Shown in pieces: positions 1 to 5,377 of a stretch of DNA of 5,377 nucleotides. Both the position numbers and the translations under genes were made by a program. Source of the stretch: Bacteroidetes bacterium SW_11_45_7 (GTDB taxonomy: Bacteria > Bacteroidota > Bacteroidia > Chitinophagales > SW-11-45-7); the NCBI GenBank assembly GCA_003022985.1, contig PXTV01000030.1, forward strand, positions 1,138 through 6,514, in the 5' to 3' direction. Below the pieces are notes generated by a model. It searched no databases, was not told where the DNA came from, and saw only the letters and a list, made by a program, of their open reading frames with translations. How positions within the stretch are numbered: the stretch's first letter is position 1; each line of letters opens with the position of its first letter.

Positions 1-777
1 GTGAACCCTTTTCTGATCCAGGAAATTGCTGACACACTTAAGGACCAAGATGTGACGGTGTGGATCAAAAATCCCATCAATCCGGATCCGGATTTGTGGG
101 CAGGCGCTTTGGAACGATTTGCCAATGCGGGCTTACAGAAGATCGGGGCTATCCATCGCGGATTCTCTTCCTACGAACAATCGCCTTACCGCAATCAACC
201 GCGCTGGGAACTGCCTATCGAGCTGCGCAGGCGTTACCCGGAAGTGCCCATTTTGTGCGATCCCAGCCATATTGCCGGTGAGCGGAGCAATGTTGCAAGC
301 ATCAGCCAAACAGCTATGGACCTTAACTTTGATGGGCTAATGGTGGAAACACACGAAAACCCCGATGAAGCTTGGAGTGATGCCGAACAACAAATTAAGC
401 CTTCTCAGCTCAACGCCATTATCCAAAGCTTGCATATCCGCAAACCAAAAAGCCAATTTCCTGAAACAGTCAGCCGCTTGGAGCAACTGCGCGGACGTAT
501 CGACCGCATCGACAGCTACATTGTTCAGTTATTGGCTGAGCGGATGAGTATTGCCGAGGAGATCGGTGACGACAAAACAGCCAACAATGTTGCTATCTAC
601 CAACCGGAACGCTGGGCGCAAGTGGTGGATAACATGCTAAGGGCTGCCGATCAAAACGGTCTCTCCCGTGAATTTATCTTCAAACTCTACGAAGCCATTC
701 ACAAAGAGTCAATTAACCGGCAGTTGAAGATTATGCATGGTGAGCATGAATTGAACCCTTCCCGTTCAAAGAACTAA
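1..777 (+). CDS. Bifunctional 3-deoxy-7-phosphoheptulonate (DAHP) synthase / chorismate mutase type II, 3' part
   Basis: This cytoplasmic fusion enzyme condenses phosphoenolpyruvate with erythrose 4-phosphate to enter the shikimate pathway, and converts chorismate to prephenate. The gene is cut by the window edge: the GTG at position 1 is probably an internal Val codon, and about 100 N-terminal residues seem to be missing against a usual length near 360. Visible residues 1-145 are the end of a type I-beta DAHP synthase barrel, with KNP (23-25), HRGFS (52-56), CDPSH (86-90) and VETH (115-118). His90, Glu116 and Asp127 keep the spacing of the family's metal ligands; the fourth ligand, a Cys, would lie in the missing part. 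Residues 157-245 are an AroQ-fold mutase. Arg164, Arg181, Lys192, Arg204 and Gln241 match E. coli active-site positions R11, R28, K39, R51 and Q88, while Gln201 stands where E. coli has D48. In such fusions the mutase domain can mediate prephenate feedback inhibition; that is likely here but not shown. The gene ends with TAA, and no terminator is evident after it. Confidence 0.95.
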   Translation: MNPFLIQEIADTLKDQDVTVWIKNPINPDPDLWAGALERFANAGLQKIGAIHRGFSSYEQSPYRNQPRWELPIELRRRYPEVPILCDPSHIAGERSNVASISQTAMDLNFDGLMVETHENPDEAWSDAEQQIKPSQLNAIIQSLHIRKPKSQFPETVSRLEQLRGRIDRIDSYIVQLLAERMSIAEEIGDDKTANNVAIYQPERWAQVVDNMLRAADQNGLSREFIFKLYEAIHKESINRQLKIMHGEHELNPSRSKN

Positions 778-839
778 TTTCCTCTCATCATCAATAAAAA
801 CTTAACGCAGTGCCGGATATGCTTTAGAGGAATACCCAT

Positions 840-847
840 TACCTTTG
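840..847 (+). promoter_or_regulatory. Bacteroidota-type -7 promoter element (TACCTTTG)
   Basis: TACCTTTG is an exact match to the TAnnTTTG element used by the Bacteroidota primary sigma factor. It lies in the only gap between the first two genes, 19 bases before the ATG at 867. Transcription would start around 852-855, leaving a very short leader of about 12-15 nt. The -33 TTTG element expected about 19 bp upstream is not present (positions 817-820 read ATAT), so the promoter may be weak or may need help. It is the likely promoter for the oxidoreductase-coaX-barrel-TPR transcript. This call rests on motif and position only. Confidence 0.6.
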
Positions 848-866
848 CACTGAATTGCATTGGACC

Positions 867-1574
867 ATGCCTCAATCATCCCAAAAAACCGCTTTACTCG
901 TTGGCGCCACTGGTTTAGTGGGCAGCCACTGCCTCGATCTATTGCTGGCATCCTCCCATTACAATAAAGTGGTAACGCTAACAAGGCGCCCTTTATCAGA
1001 TGGTCACACTAAGCATGAGAACAAGGTCATTGACTTCGATGCATTGAGCGATTATAAAGACGATATGAAGGCGGATGACGTGTTTTGCTGCCTTGGTACC
1101 ACTCTCAAAAAAGCCGGGTCAAAAGCCGCATTTCGGCATGTTGATTACTACTATATTACTTGCATTTGCGAGTTGACCCGCTTAAACGGGGCGAGCCAAT
1201 TTTTAGTGGTGACTGCTATTGGCGTTGACGCCCGCTCCCTCTTTTTCTACAACAGGGTGAAAAGCGAAGTTGAAGATGAGCTCATCAACCAGGACTGGCG
1301 GTCATTGCATATCGTGAGACCATCGGTATTGCTGGGTCAGCGGGAAGGTAAACGTGCACCGGAAACTATAGCAAAGGCAGGTATGAAGGGAAGTGCTGCT
1401 TTATTACAAGGGCCATTGCGCAAATACAGGGCTATAGAAGCGAAAACCGTAGCTGCTGGTATGGTCTTTACGGCACACCAAGAACGCAAAGGTGTCAATA
1501 TCCTTGAATCGGATGAAATTGAAGCGCCGGGCAGGAGCTTTTTTGAAGCGCATAAACATGAGTTGCACTCATGA
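867..1574 (+). CDS. NAD(P)-binding oxidoreductase, HTATIP2/YraR-like atypical short-chain dehydrogenase
   Basis: This is a cytoplasmic Rossmann-fold protein of 235 aa, a normal length for the HTATIP2 (TIP30)/YraR group of atypical short-chain dehydrogenases. The nucleotide-binding loop GATGLVG is at residues 13-19, followed by the basic LTRR (38-41), which would suit NADPH. The family segment CCLGTT (74-79) is followed by KKAGSK, and a YxxxK pair is present as Tyr128 and Lys132 in FYNRVK. RPSVLLGQRE (151-160) is another family hallmark. Where relatives usually have a Ser-Ser-x-Gly stretch before the Tyr, this protein has TAIGV (116-120), so the classical catalytic Ser is not obvious. I chose the ATG at 867 because the Rossmann strand starts soon after it. 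The in-frame TTG at 855 would add only four residues and sits at the predicted transcription start. The last codons overlap coaX as ATGA, suggesting translational coupling. The substrate is unknown; a redox or quinone-type role is speculation. Confidence 0.87.
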   Translation: MPQSSQKTALLVGATGLVGSHCLDLLLASSHYNKVVTLTRRPLSDGHTKHENKVIDFDALSDYKDDMKADDVFCCLGTTLKKAGSKAAFRHVDYYYITCICELTRLNGASQFLVVTAIGVDARSLFFYNRVKSEVEDELINQDWRSLHIVRPSVLLGQREGKRAPETIAKAGMKGSAALLQGPLRKYRAIEAKTVAAGMVFTAHQERKGVNILESDEIEAPGRSFFEAHKHELHS

Positions 1575-2302
1575 ATAGACTTGCTCTCGATATTGGAAAT
1601 TCACACATTAAAGCCGGTGTTTTTTTGGATGAGCGTCTGGTTGAGGTAAGAACATTTCAACACAATGCCTTCCCTACCAATCTGGACGGTCTTCTGAACG
1701 AATATGCCATCCGCTCATCTATTGTGGCATCGGTAGCCGAAGATGATCCAACTATTTACGATAAGCTTCGCCATAACGGGCCATGTTTCATCTTTGATCA
1801 TCGTACAACAATCCCTCTTACCAATCGTTATCAGTCACCGGAGACCTTAGGGCTCGACCGGTTAGCTGCTGTAGTGGGCGGATATGGATTATATCCCAAT
1901 CGTGATGTACTTGTTATCGATGCCGGCACTTGCATTACGTTTGATCTGGTCAATCAACAAGGTGAGTATTGGGGTGGGGCCATCTCGCCAGGATTGGAGA
2001 TGCGGTTAAAGGCGATGCACTATTTTACTGGACGTTTACCGGCAGTTGAACTTCATTCTCCAACCGAATGGATCGGGCAAACTACTGAAAAGGCAATGTT
2101 GAGTGGGACTGTCAACGGGGCGTTAGCCGAGGTAGATGGTGTTATCCGCAATTATCAACACTTGTATCCCGATCTGGTGGTATTGCTAACGGGAGGGGAT
2201 ATGGCCATGTTTGAATCGAACCTGAAAAGTGACATCTTTGCAATTTCCCATTTAGTGCTCGTGGGGCTGAACCAAATCCTGGCGCATCATGATGCCGATT
2301 AA
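1571..2302 (+). CDS. coaX: Type III pantothenate kinase
   Basis: CoaX phosphorylates pantothenate with ATP, the first committed step of coenzyme A synthesis, in the cytoplasm. Type III enzymes belong to the ASKHA (acetate kinase/sugar kinase/Hsp70/actin) fold, usually need a monovalent cation and are not feedback-inhibited by CoA. The 243 aa match the family length. Visible motifs are the N-terminal phosphate loop DIGNSHIK (7-14), GLDR (94-97, with Asp96 at the usual catalytic-base position), the second phosphate loop DAGT (117-120), GGAISPG (135-141) and a C-terminal TGGD (207-210). All key motifs are intact. The ATG overlaps the previous stop by four bases (ATGA), and the 3' end overlaps the next gene, so it is embedded in an operon. 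No Shine-Dalgarno sequence is evident, which is usual for Bacteroidota. I see no CoaA or CoaBC partner nearby. Confidence 0.96.
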   Translation: MNRLALDIGNSHIKAGVFLDERLVEVRTFQHNAFPTNLDGLLNEYAIRSSIVASVAEDDPTIYDKLRHNGPCFIFDHRTTIPLTNRYQSPETLGLDRLAAVVGGYGLYPNRDVLVIDAGTCITFDLVNQQGEYWGGAISPGLEMRLKAMHYFTGRLPAVELHSPTEWIGQTTEKAMLSGTVNGALAEVDGVIRNYQHLYPDLVVLLTGGDMAMFESNLKSDIFAISHLVLVGLNQILAHHDAD

Positions 2303-3599
2303 ACGAACTTTTATCCTATCAACAGTGCTGCTTACGTTGGCACTTTTTGCCGCAGCCCAACACAGCACCCCATATTCCCGGTTTGGCCTGGGTACGGAAT
2401 TATCCACTGATTTTGGTGTATCGAAGGGATTTGGCCAACTTGGAAGTGCTTTCAAGCACCCGTTTAACAGTAATTACACCAATCCTGCTTCTTATAGTAA
2501 GCTCAAGCTTACTACATTGGAAACAGGGGTGTATTTCAATCGCGCCAATTTTAGCTCCCCGGGCGGTTCCTCCTTTTCAAGTGGTGATGCTTCCATGGAT
2601 TATCTTGCTTTGGGGTTTCCAATAACGGACTTTTGGGGAACGAGCATTGGCTTGATCCCCTTCAGTAAAGTGCGGTACGATTATCAACGCCAAATTAACC
2701 ATCCGGAATTAGGCAAGTATAAATCCCTCAATACTGGAAGCGGTCAGCTATACCAATTTTACTGGGGCAATGGATTTAACTACAATAACATTTCCATTGG
2801 CTTTAATGTTGCTTTCCTTTTCGGTAATGTTAAGCACCGGGAAGTTCTACTTTTCCCGGATTCAACTAAGCGCTTAAATACCTGGCACTCCAATGATGTC
2901 AGTTATAAAGACATCATCTGGAATATCGGTGCTCAATACAATTTACCACTCAACAATGACAGAACCCTCACATTTGGTATTCAGGGTTCACCCTCTACAG
3001 ACGTTTATTCGGACCGTACGGAGTCATGGCAAACGTTCAGCTTTAGCGAGTCCGATGTGTCCCTGGATGAATTCCGGAACCGCTTGCGGGATGATCAAAT
3101 ATCAATCGATGATACTGCTCAGCAGCAAAAGAGCTCAGGTCGTAACACTACCTTACCTTTGAAGATTGGAGCAGGTGCAATGCTTCAGAAGGAGAATAAT
3201 TGGCGAGTTGGTGTTGATCTGGAATACACGGGATGGGATCAATTTAACAATTATTTCTTCGATGAACCCCTAACGAATAGTTGGCGAATTGGTGTTGGCG
3301 GTCAGATTACGCCTGATCCGGAAGCAGTCAATGCTTATTTGAAAAGGATGCAGTACCGGCTTGGTGGCTATTATAATACAGGCCGCCTCGAATTTGAAGG
3401 CCAGCGGGTTGCCCAATATGGCATGACTTTTGGCTTCAGTTTGCCCATCAACAATACGGTTTCTAAAGTCACAATTGCCGGTGATATTGGCACATATCGC
3501 GCACCGGGCAGTGATGAGCTTGTAGATGAGAATTACTACAAATTAAATCTAAGCTTTACGTTAAATGATAAATGGTTCACTCAACGAAAAATCAAGTAA
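2289..3599 (+). CDS. Predicted outer-membrane beta-barrel protein, conserved in Bacteroidota, function unknown
   Basis: The 436-aa product starts with a signal peptide: basic PIKR, a hydrophobic stretch at about residues 8-20, then AAA before Gln24, with cleavage probably at 23/24. The mature protein begins near TPYSRFGLG (27-35), followed by NPASYS (65-70), a start I associate with a Bacteroidota outer-membrane family. The rest is rich in aromatic and Gly residues with alternating polar and hydrophobic strands, as in a beta-barrel. The C-terminal YYKLNLSFTLNDKWF (421-435 region) looks like a closing strand, followed by a basic tail. It may be distantly related to the FadL/OmpP1 transporters, but I see no decisive motif and no ligand can be named. 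Two adjacent ATGs (2289 and 2292) could serve as start; the gene overlaps coaX by 14 or 11 bases, suggesting coupled translation. The next gene starts one base after its stop, so the barrel and TPR proteins are probably made together. Confidence 0.82.
   Translation: MMPIKRTFILSTVLLTLALFAAAQHSTPYSRFGLGTELSTDFGVSKGFGQLGSAFKHPFNSNYTNPASYSKLKLTTLETGVYFNRANFSSPGGSSFSSGDASMDYLALGFPITDFWGTSIGLIPFSKVRYDYQRQINHPELGKYKSLNTGSGQLYQFYWGNGFNYNNISIGFNVAFLFGNVKHREVLLFPDSTKRLNTWHSNDVSYKDIIWNIGAQYNLPLNNDRTLTFGIQGSPSTDVYSDRTESWQTFSFSESDVSLDEFRNRLRDDQISIDDTAQQQKSSGRNTTLPLKIGAGAMLQKENNWRVGVDLEYTGWDQFNNYFFDEPLTNSWRIGVGGQITPDPEAVNAYLKRMQYRLGGYYNTGRLEFEGQRVAQYGMTFGFSLPINNTVSKVTIAGDIGTYRAPGSDELVDENYYKLNLSFTLNDKWFTQRKIK
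2495..2514. repeat. Perfect 9-bp inverted repeat with 2-nt spacer inside the barrel gene
   Basis: TAGTAAGCT is followed by CA and then by its exact reverse complement AGCTTACTA. The repeat lies about 205 bases into the barrel gene, over the codons for the Ser-Tyr-Ser-Lys-Leu-Lys-Leu-Thr-Thr region. With a 2-nt spacer it is more plausible as a dyad DNA site than as a tight RNA hairpin. No T-run follows, so it is not a terminator. It may be a chance product of codon choice; only the symmetry is certain. Confidence 0.4.
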
Positions 3600-3600
3600 T

Positions 3601-4995
3601 ATGAAAACGACAAAAAACATCCTAACAAAGGTAAGTTTCTTCCTTTTTGTAGCCCTCTCTTTAACCGGAGTTACTCTCCAAAGTACAGCCCAGCCCACTA
3701 CTAAAGCTGATACGCTTCCAAAGAATGAATACGGTTGTGTCAAGTGGGGCCCCGATAGTAGCAAAACTGTTGAAAAGCTATCCCTTTATTACGAATATTA
3801 TAAGCAGGATGATTACGATGAAGCCCTTCAACACGTAAGATACGTTTATGATAATGCCCCGGGGACCAAGGAATATCCTTATGTTCACGGACTAAAAATG
3901 TATAAAACCAAATTAAAACAAGCAAAGGACAAGGAGCTGAAAAAAAAGTTGACTGACACGTTGATGGCGCTTTACGATCAACGTTTGCGTTGCTTTGGCC
4001 CTGAGAATGATGATGTGTTAGGACGCAAGGCCATCTCAATGGTTCAATATCAAAAGGACAGTACGGAAAAAATCTATCAAACCTTCCGGAAGTCCAAGGA
4101 AATAGCTGGTGATAAGTGGGAATCCTACTTTCTCCATCCCTACATCTACGCTGTAATAAGGGCATTTAAAGATGACATTGTCGACAAAAAGAAATTCCTG
4201 GCTGAATACGATGACGTGGTGAATATTATTGACCACAATGTTGAAAATAACAAGGAGAAAAAGGCCAAATACGAAAAGGCTCGCGAGAAAATCGATAAGT
4301 TGATGACCAAGACCAATCTTCTCAACTGCGATAATCTCCGGAAAATACTGGGGGAACAGTACGAAAAAAATCCACAGGATACGGCATTGTGGAAGCGTAT
4401 TTTTAGCCAGATGTCCCGCCAGAAATGCTTTGAAGATTCCCTGTTCCTTGTTGCCACTGAAAAGTACAATGAGGTGAAGCCCACGGCTTCAAAATCCTAT
4501 TTCCTGGCACGTTCCTTTAAGAAGAAAGGCGTAATCAATACTGCTATGAAGTTCTATGAGAAAGCCATTGAGCTGGAAGAAGATGATGAAGAGAAGGCCG
4601 ACTACCATTTTGAGATTGCCAAGATTCATAAAAAGCGGGATAATTATCCTGCGGCCAGGCAGACGGCATTGAAAGCTGCTGAATTAAAAGATAATTGGGG
4701 CGAACCCTATATGTTCATCGGTGACCTTTACGCATCGAGCGGCCCAAAATGCGGTGAAGGAACCGGCTTTAAGAGTCAGGTTGTTGCCTGGCCTGCTGTC
4801 GATATGTACGAAAAAGCAAAAAGGATCGATCCTTCTATAAAAGAAAGAGCAAATGCTAATATCGAAAACTATAAGAGTTATTTTCCCAAGAAGGAAGAAT
4901 GCTTTTTCAGGGATTTGAAAAACGGAGATGATTACAAAGTTGAATGTTGGATCGAGCGATCAACAACTGTCCGTTGCAAGGAAAAAGAGCAATAA
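3601..4995 (+). CDS. Exported tetratricopeptide-repeat (TPR) protein, conserved in Bacteroidota, function unknown
   Basis: The product is 464 aa with an N-terminal signal peptide: basic MKTTKNILTK, a hydrophobic core at about 11-25, then STAQ with likely cleavage before Gln31. There is no lipobox, so a soluble periplasmic protein is likely. One TPR-like helix pair covers about 60-93 (DDYDEAL). The clearest repeats are at about 298-331 (AMKFYEKAIELEED), 332-366 (AARQTALKAAELKDN) and 367-411, the last interrupted by a Gly-rich insert at 380-392 and ending EKAKRIDPS. The middle (about 95-240) is helical, charged and Lys-rich. The C-terminal block YFPKKEECFF (427-436), then CWIERSTTVR (449-458), resembles a conserved end I know from Bacteroidota TPR proteins at this locus. 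Eight Cys residues follow the signal peptide, so disulfides are possible. I chose ATG 3601 because it starts directly at the signal peptide; ATG 3565, in the same frame, would put 12 polar residues before it. TPRs usually act as protein-binding scaffolds; the partner is unknown, and the adjacent barrel is the obvious candidate. Confidence 0.85.
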   Translation: MKTTKNILTKVSFFLFVALSLTGVTLQSTAQPTTKADTLPKNEYGCVKWGPDSSKTVEKLSLYYEYYKQDDYDEALQHVRYVYDNAPGTKEYPYVHGLKMYKTKLKQAKDKELKKKLTDTLMALYDQRLRCFGPENDDVLGRKAISMVQYQKDSTEKIYQTFRKSKEIAGDKWESYFLHPYIYAVIRAFKDDIVDKKKFLAEYDDVVNIIDHNVENNKEKKAKYEKAREKIDKLMTKTNLLNCDNLRKILGEQYEKNPQDTALWKRIFSQMSRQKCFEDSLFLVATEKYNEVKPTASKSYFLARSFKKKGVINTAMKFYEKAIELEEDDEEKADYHFEIAKIHKKRDNYPAARQTALKAAELKDNWGEPYMFIGDLYASSGPKCGEGTGFKSQVVAWPAVDMYEKAKRIDPSIKERANANIENYKSYFPKKEECFFRDLKNGDDYKVECWIERSTTVRCKEKEQ

Positions 4996-5029
4996 TAGCA
5001 ATCCTGCTTATCGTTTCAGCAAGTTATTC

Positions 5030-5063
5030 ATAGCTCCGTAGGTTGCCGCGGAGCTATTTTTTT
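5030..5063 (+). terminator. Rho-independent terminator after the TPR gene
   Basis: ATAGCTCCG (5030-5038) pairs perfectly over 9 bp with CGGAGCTAT (5049-5057) around a 10-nt loop. Seven consecutive T follow from the stem's final base (5057-5063). It begins 34 bases after the TPR stop codon. It should end the oxidoreductase-coaX-barrel-TPR transcript, fully or partly, before lptC. No A-run precedes the stem, so it looks one-directional. Confidence 0.88.
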
Positions 5064-5117
5064 AAGCGGGCTGCATACTGCAATAATGAATAAGAAACAA
5101 GATCATTTCCTTATTTG

Positions 5118-5377
5118 ATGGCAAGGGTACATTTTGGCATAGGGCTGTTTATAATTTTACTGGCAATGGCTGGTTGTGAAAATGAGCTGGAACAAGTGGA
5201 AGTTGTTGCCGACCAAAAAAAAGCAGCTGTTGAAACCGGTGAGGATATTGAAATGCGTTACAGCTCAAACGGCAATGTGCAAGTGAAGGTTATTGCCCCC
5301 TCGCTCGAGCGCCACAAAGAGAAAAAGCCCTACCTGGAATTCAATAATGGCTTGCGCGTCTATTTCTACGATGATCA
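5118..5377 (+). CDS. lptC: LptC, periplasmic lipoprotein of the lipopolysaccharide export machinery (5' part)
   Basis: LptC receives lipopolysaccharide extracted by the LptBFG ABC transporter at the inner membrane and passes it to the LptA bridge. Only 86 codons and two further bases are in the window; the frame is still open at the edge, and a full protein would be near 190 aa. Residues 1-19 form a lipoprotein signal (ARVH, then a hydrophobic FGIGLFIILLAMAG) ending at Cys20 in the lipobox MAGC. The mature part begins CENELEQ. GEDIEMRYSSNGNVQVKV (41-58), then APSLERH, KKPYLEF (69-75) and VYFYDD (81-86), matches the start of the LptC beta-jellyroll as known in Bacteroidota. There the protein is a lipoprotein, whereas E. 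coli LptC has a transmembrane anchor. The ATG at 5118 is preceded by an in-frame TTG and lacks a Shine-Dalgarno sequence. The terminator upstream implies either its own promoter, which I could not identify, or readthrough. Confidence 0.88.
   Translation, partial: MARVHFGIGLFIILLAMAGCENELEQVEVVADQKKAAVETGEDIEMRYSSNGNVQVKVIAPSLERHKEKKPYLEFNNGLRVYFYDD

Noticed and set aside
1..3. GTG at the first base as the true start of the first gene
   Set aside because: The DAHP synthase barrel would lack its N-terminal third, including the expected metal-binding Cys. The family continues upstream, so this is most likely an internal Val at the window edge.
778..866. Possible terminator or riboswitch in the 89-base gap between the first two genes
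   Set aside because: I found no stable stem followed by a T-run and no conserved RNA motif. Only the -7 promoter-like element stands out.
802..984. Minus-strand 60-codon open frame across the gap after the first gene
   Set aside because: It overlaps the promoter element and the start of the oxidoreductase gene, and its translation resembles no protein family.
3154..3161. A second TACCTTTG match inside the barrel gene
   Set aside because: It is within coding sequence, has no TTTG at the -33 distance, and no gene start follows closely. Such an 8-base degenerate motif is expected by chance.
3565..3600. Upstream in-frame ATG for the TPR gene, adding 12 residues
   Set aside because: It would overlap the barrel gene by 35 bases and put a polar segment before an otherwise ideal signal peptide. 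The ATG at 3601, one base after the previous stop, fits better.
3740..4484. Two overlapping minus-strand open frames (141 and 112 codons) opposite the TPR gene
   Set aside because: They lie fully inside a well-supported gene, and their translations show no recognisable domain and the composition of an antisense shadow. No promoter or start signal supports them.

Overview
The window looks like an ordinary chromosomal stretch of a Bacteroidota bacterium. Four things point that way: a DAHP synthase fused at its C-terminus to a type II chorismate mutase, a TAnnTTTG-type -7 promoter element (TACCTTTG) upstream of the second gene, no clear Shine-Dalgarno sequences, and the gene order coaX, outer-membrane barrel, TPR protein, lptC, which I recognise from that phylum. 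The order or family cannot be fixed from this sequence. All genes are on the + strand and packed tightly. I see no mobile element, CRISPR array, tRNA or rRNA.

Layout. Positions 1-777 hold the 3' part of the DAHP synthase/chorismate mutase gene, which links the first step of the shikimate pathway to the chorismate-to-prephenate step; its 5' end lies outside the window. A gap of about 90 bp carries the promoter-like element. Next come an HTATIP2/YraR-like NAD(P)-binding oxidoreductase (867-1574), type III pantothenate kinase coaX (1571-2302, ATGA overlap), a predicted outer-membrane beta-barrel protein (2289-3599, overlapping the end of coaX) and an exported TPR protein (3601-4995, one base after the barrel stop). 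These four genes are probably one transcript. It ends at a good intrinsic terminator (5030-5063). The 5' end of lptC, encoding an LptC lipoprotein of lipopolysaccharide export, begins at 5118 and runs off the window.

How the genes fit together. The first gene belongs to aromatic amino acid synthesis and coaX to coenzyme A synthesis. The barrel and TPR genes have no assigned function that I know of. Both products carry signal peptides and lie next to lptC, so they are reasonable candidates for an envelope role. This pair is the most interesting content of the window, although it looks like a conserved Bacteroidota locus rather than an accessory system. No clearly novel defence, mobile or RNA system is visible.
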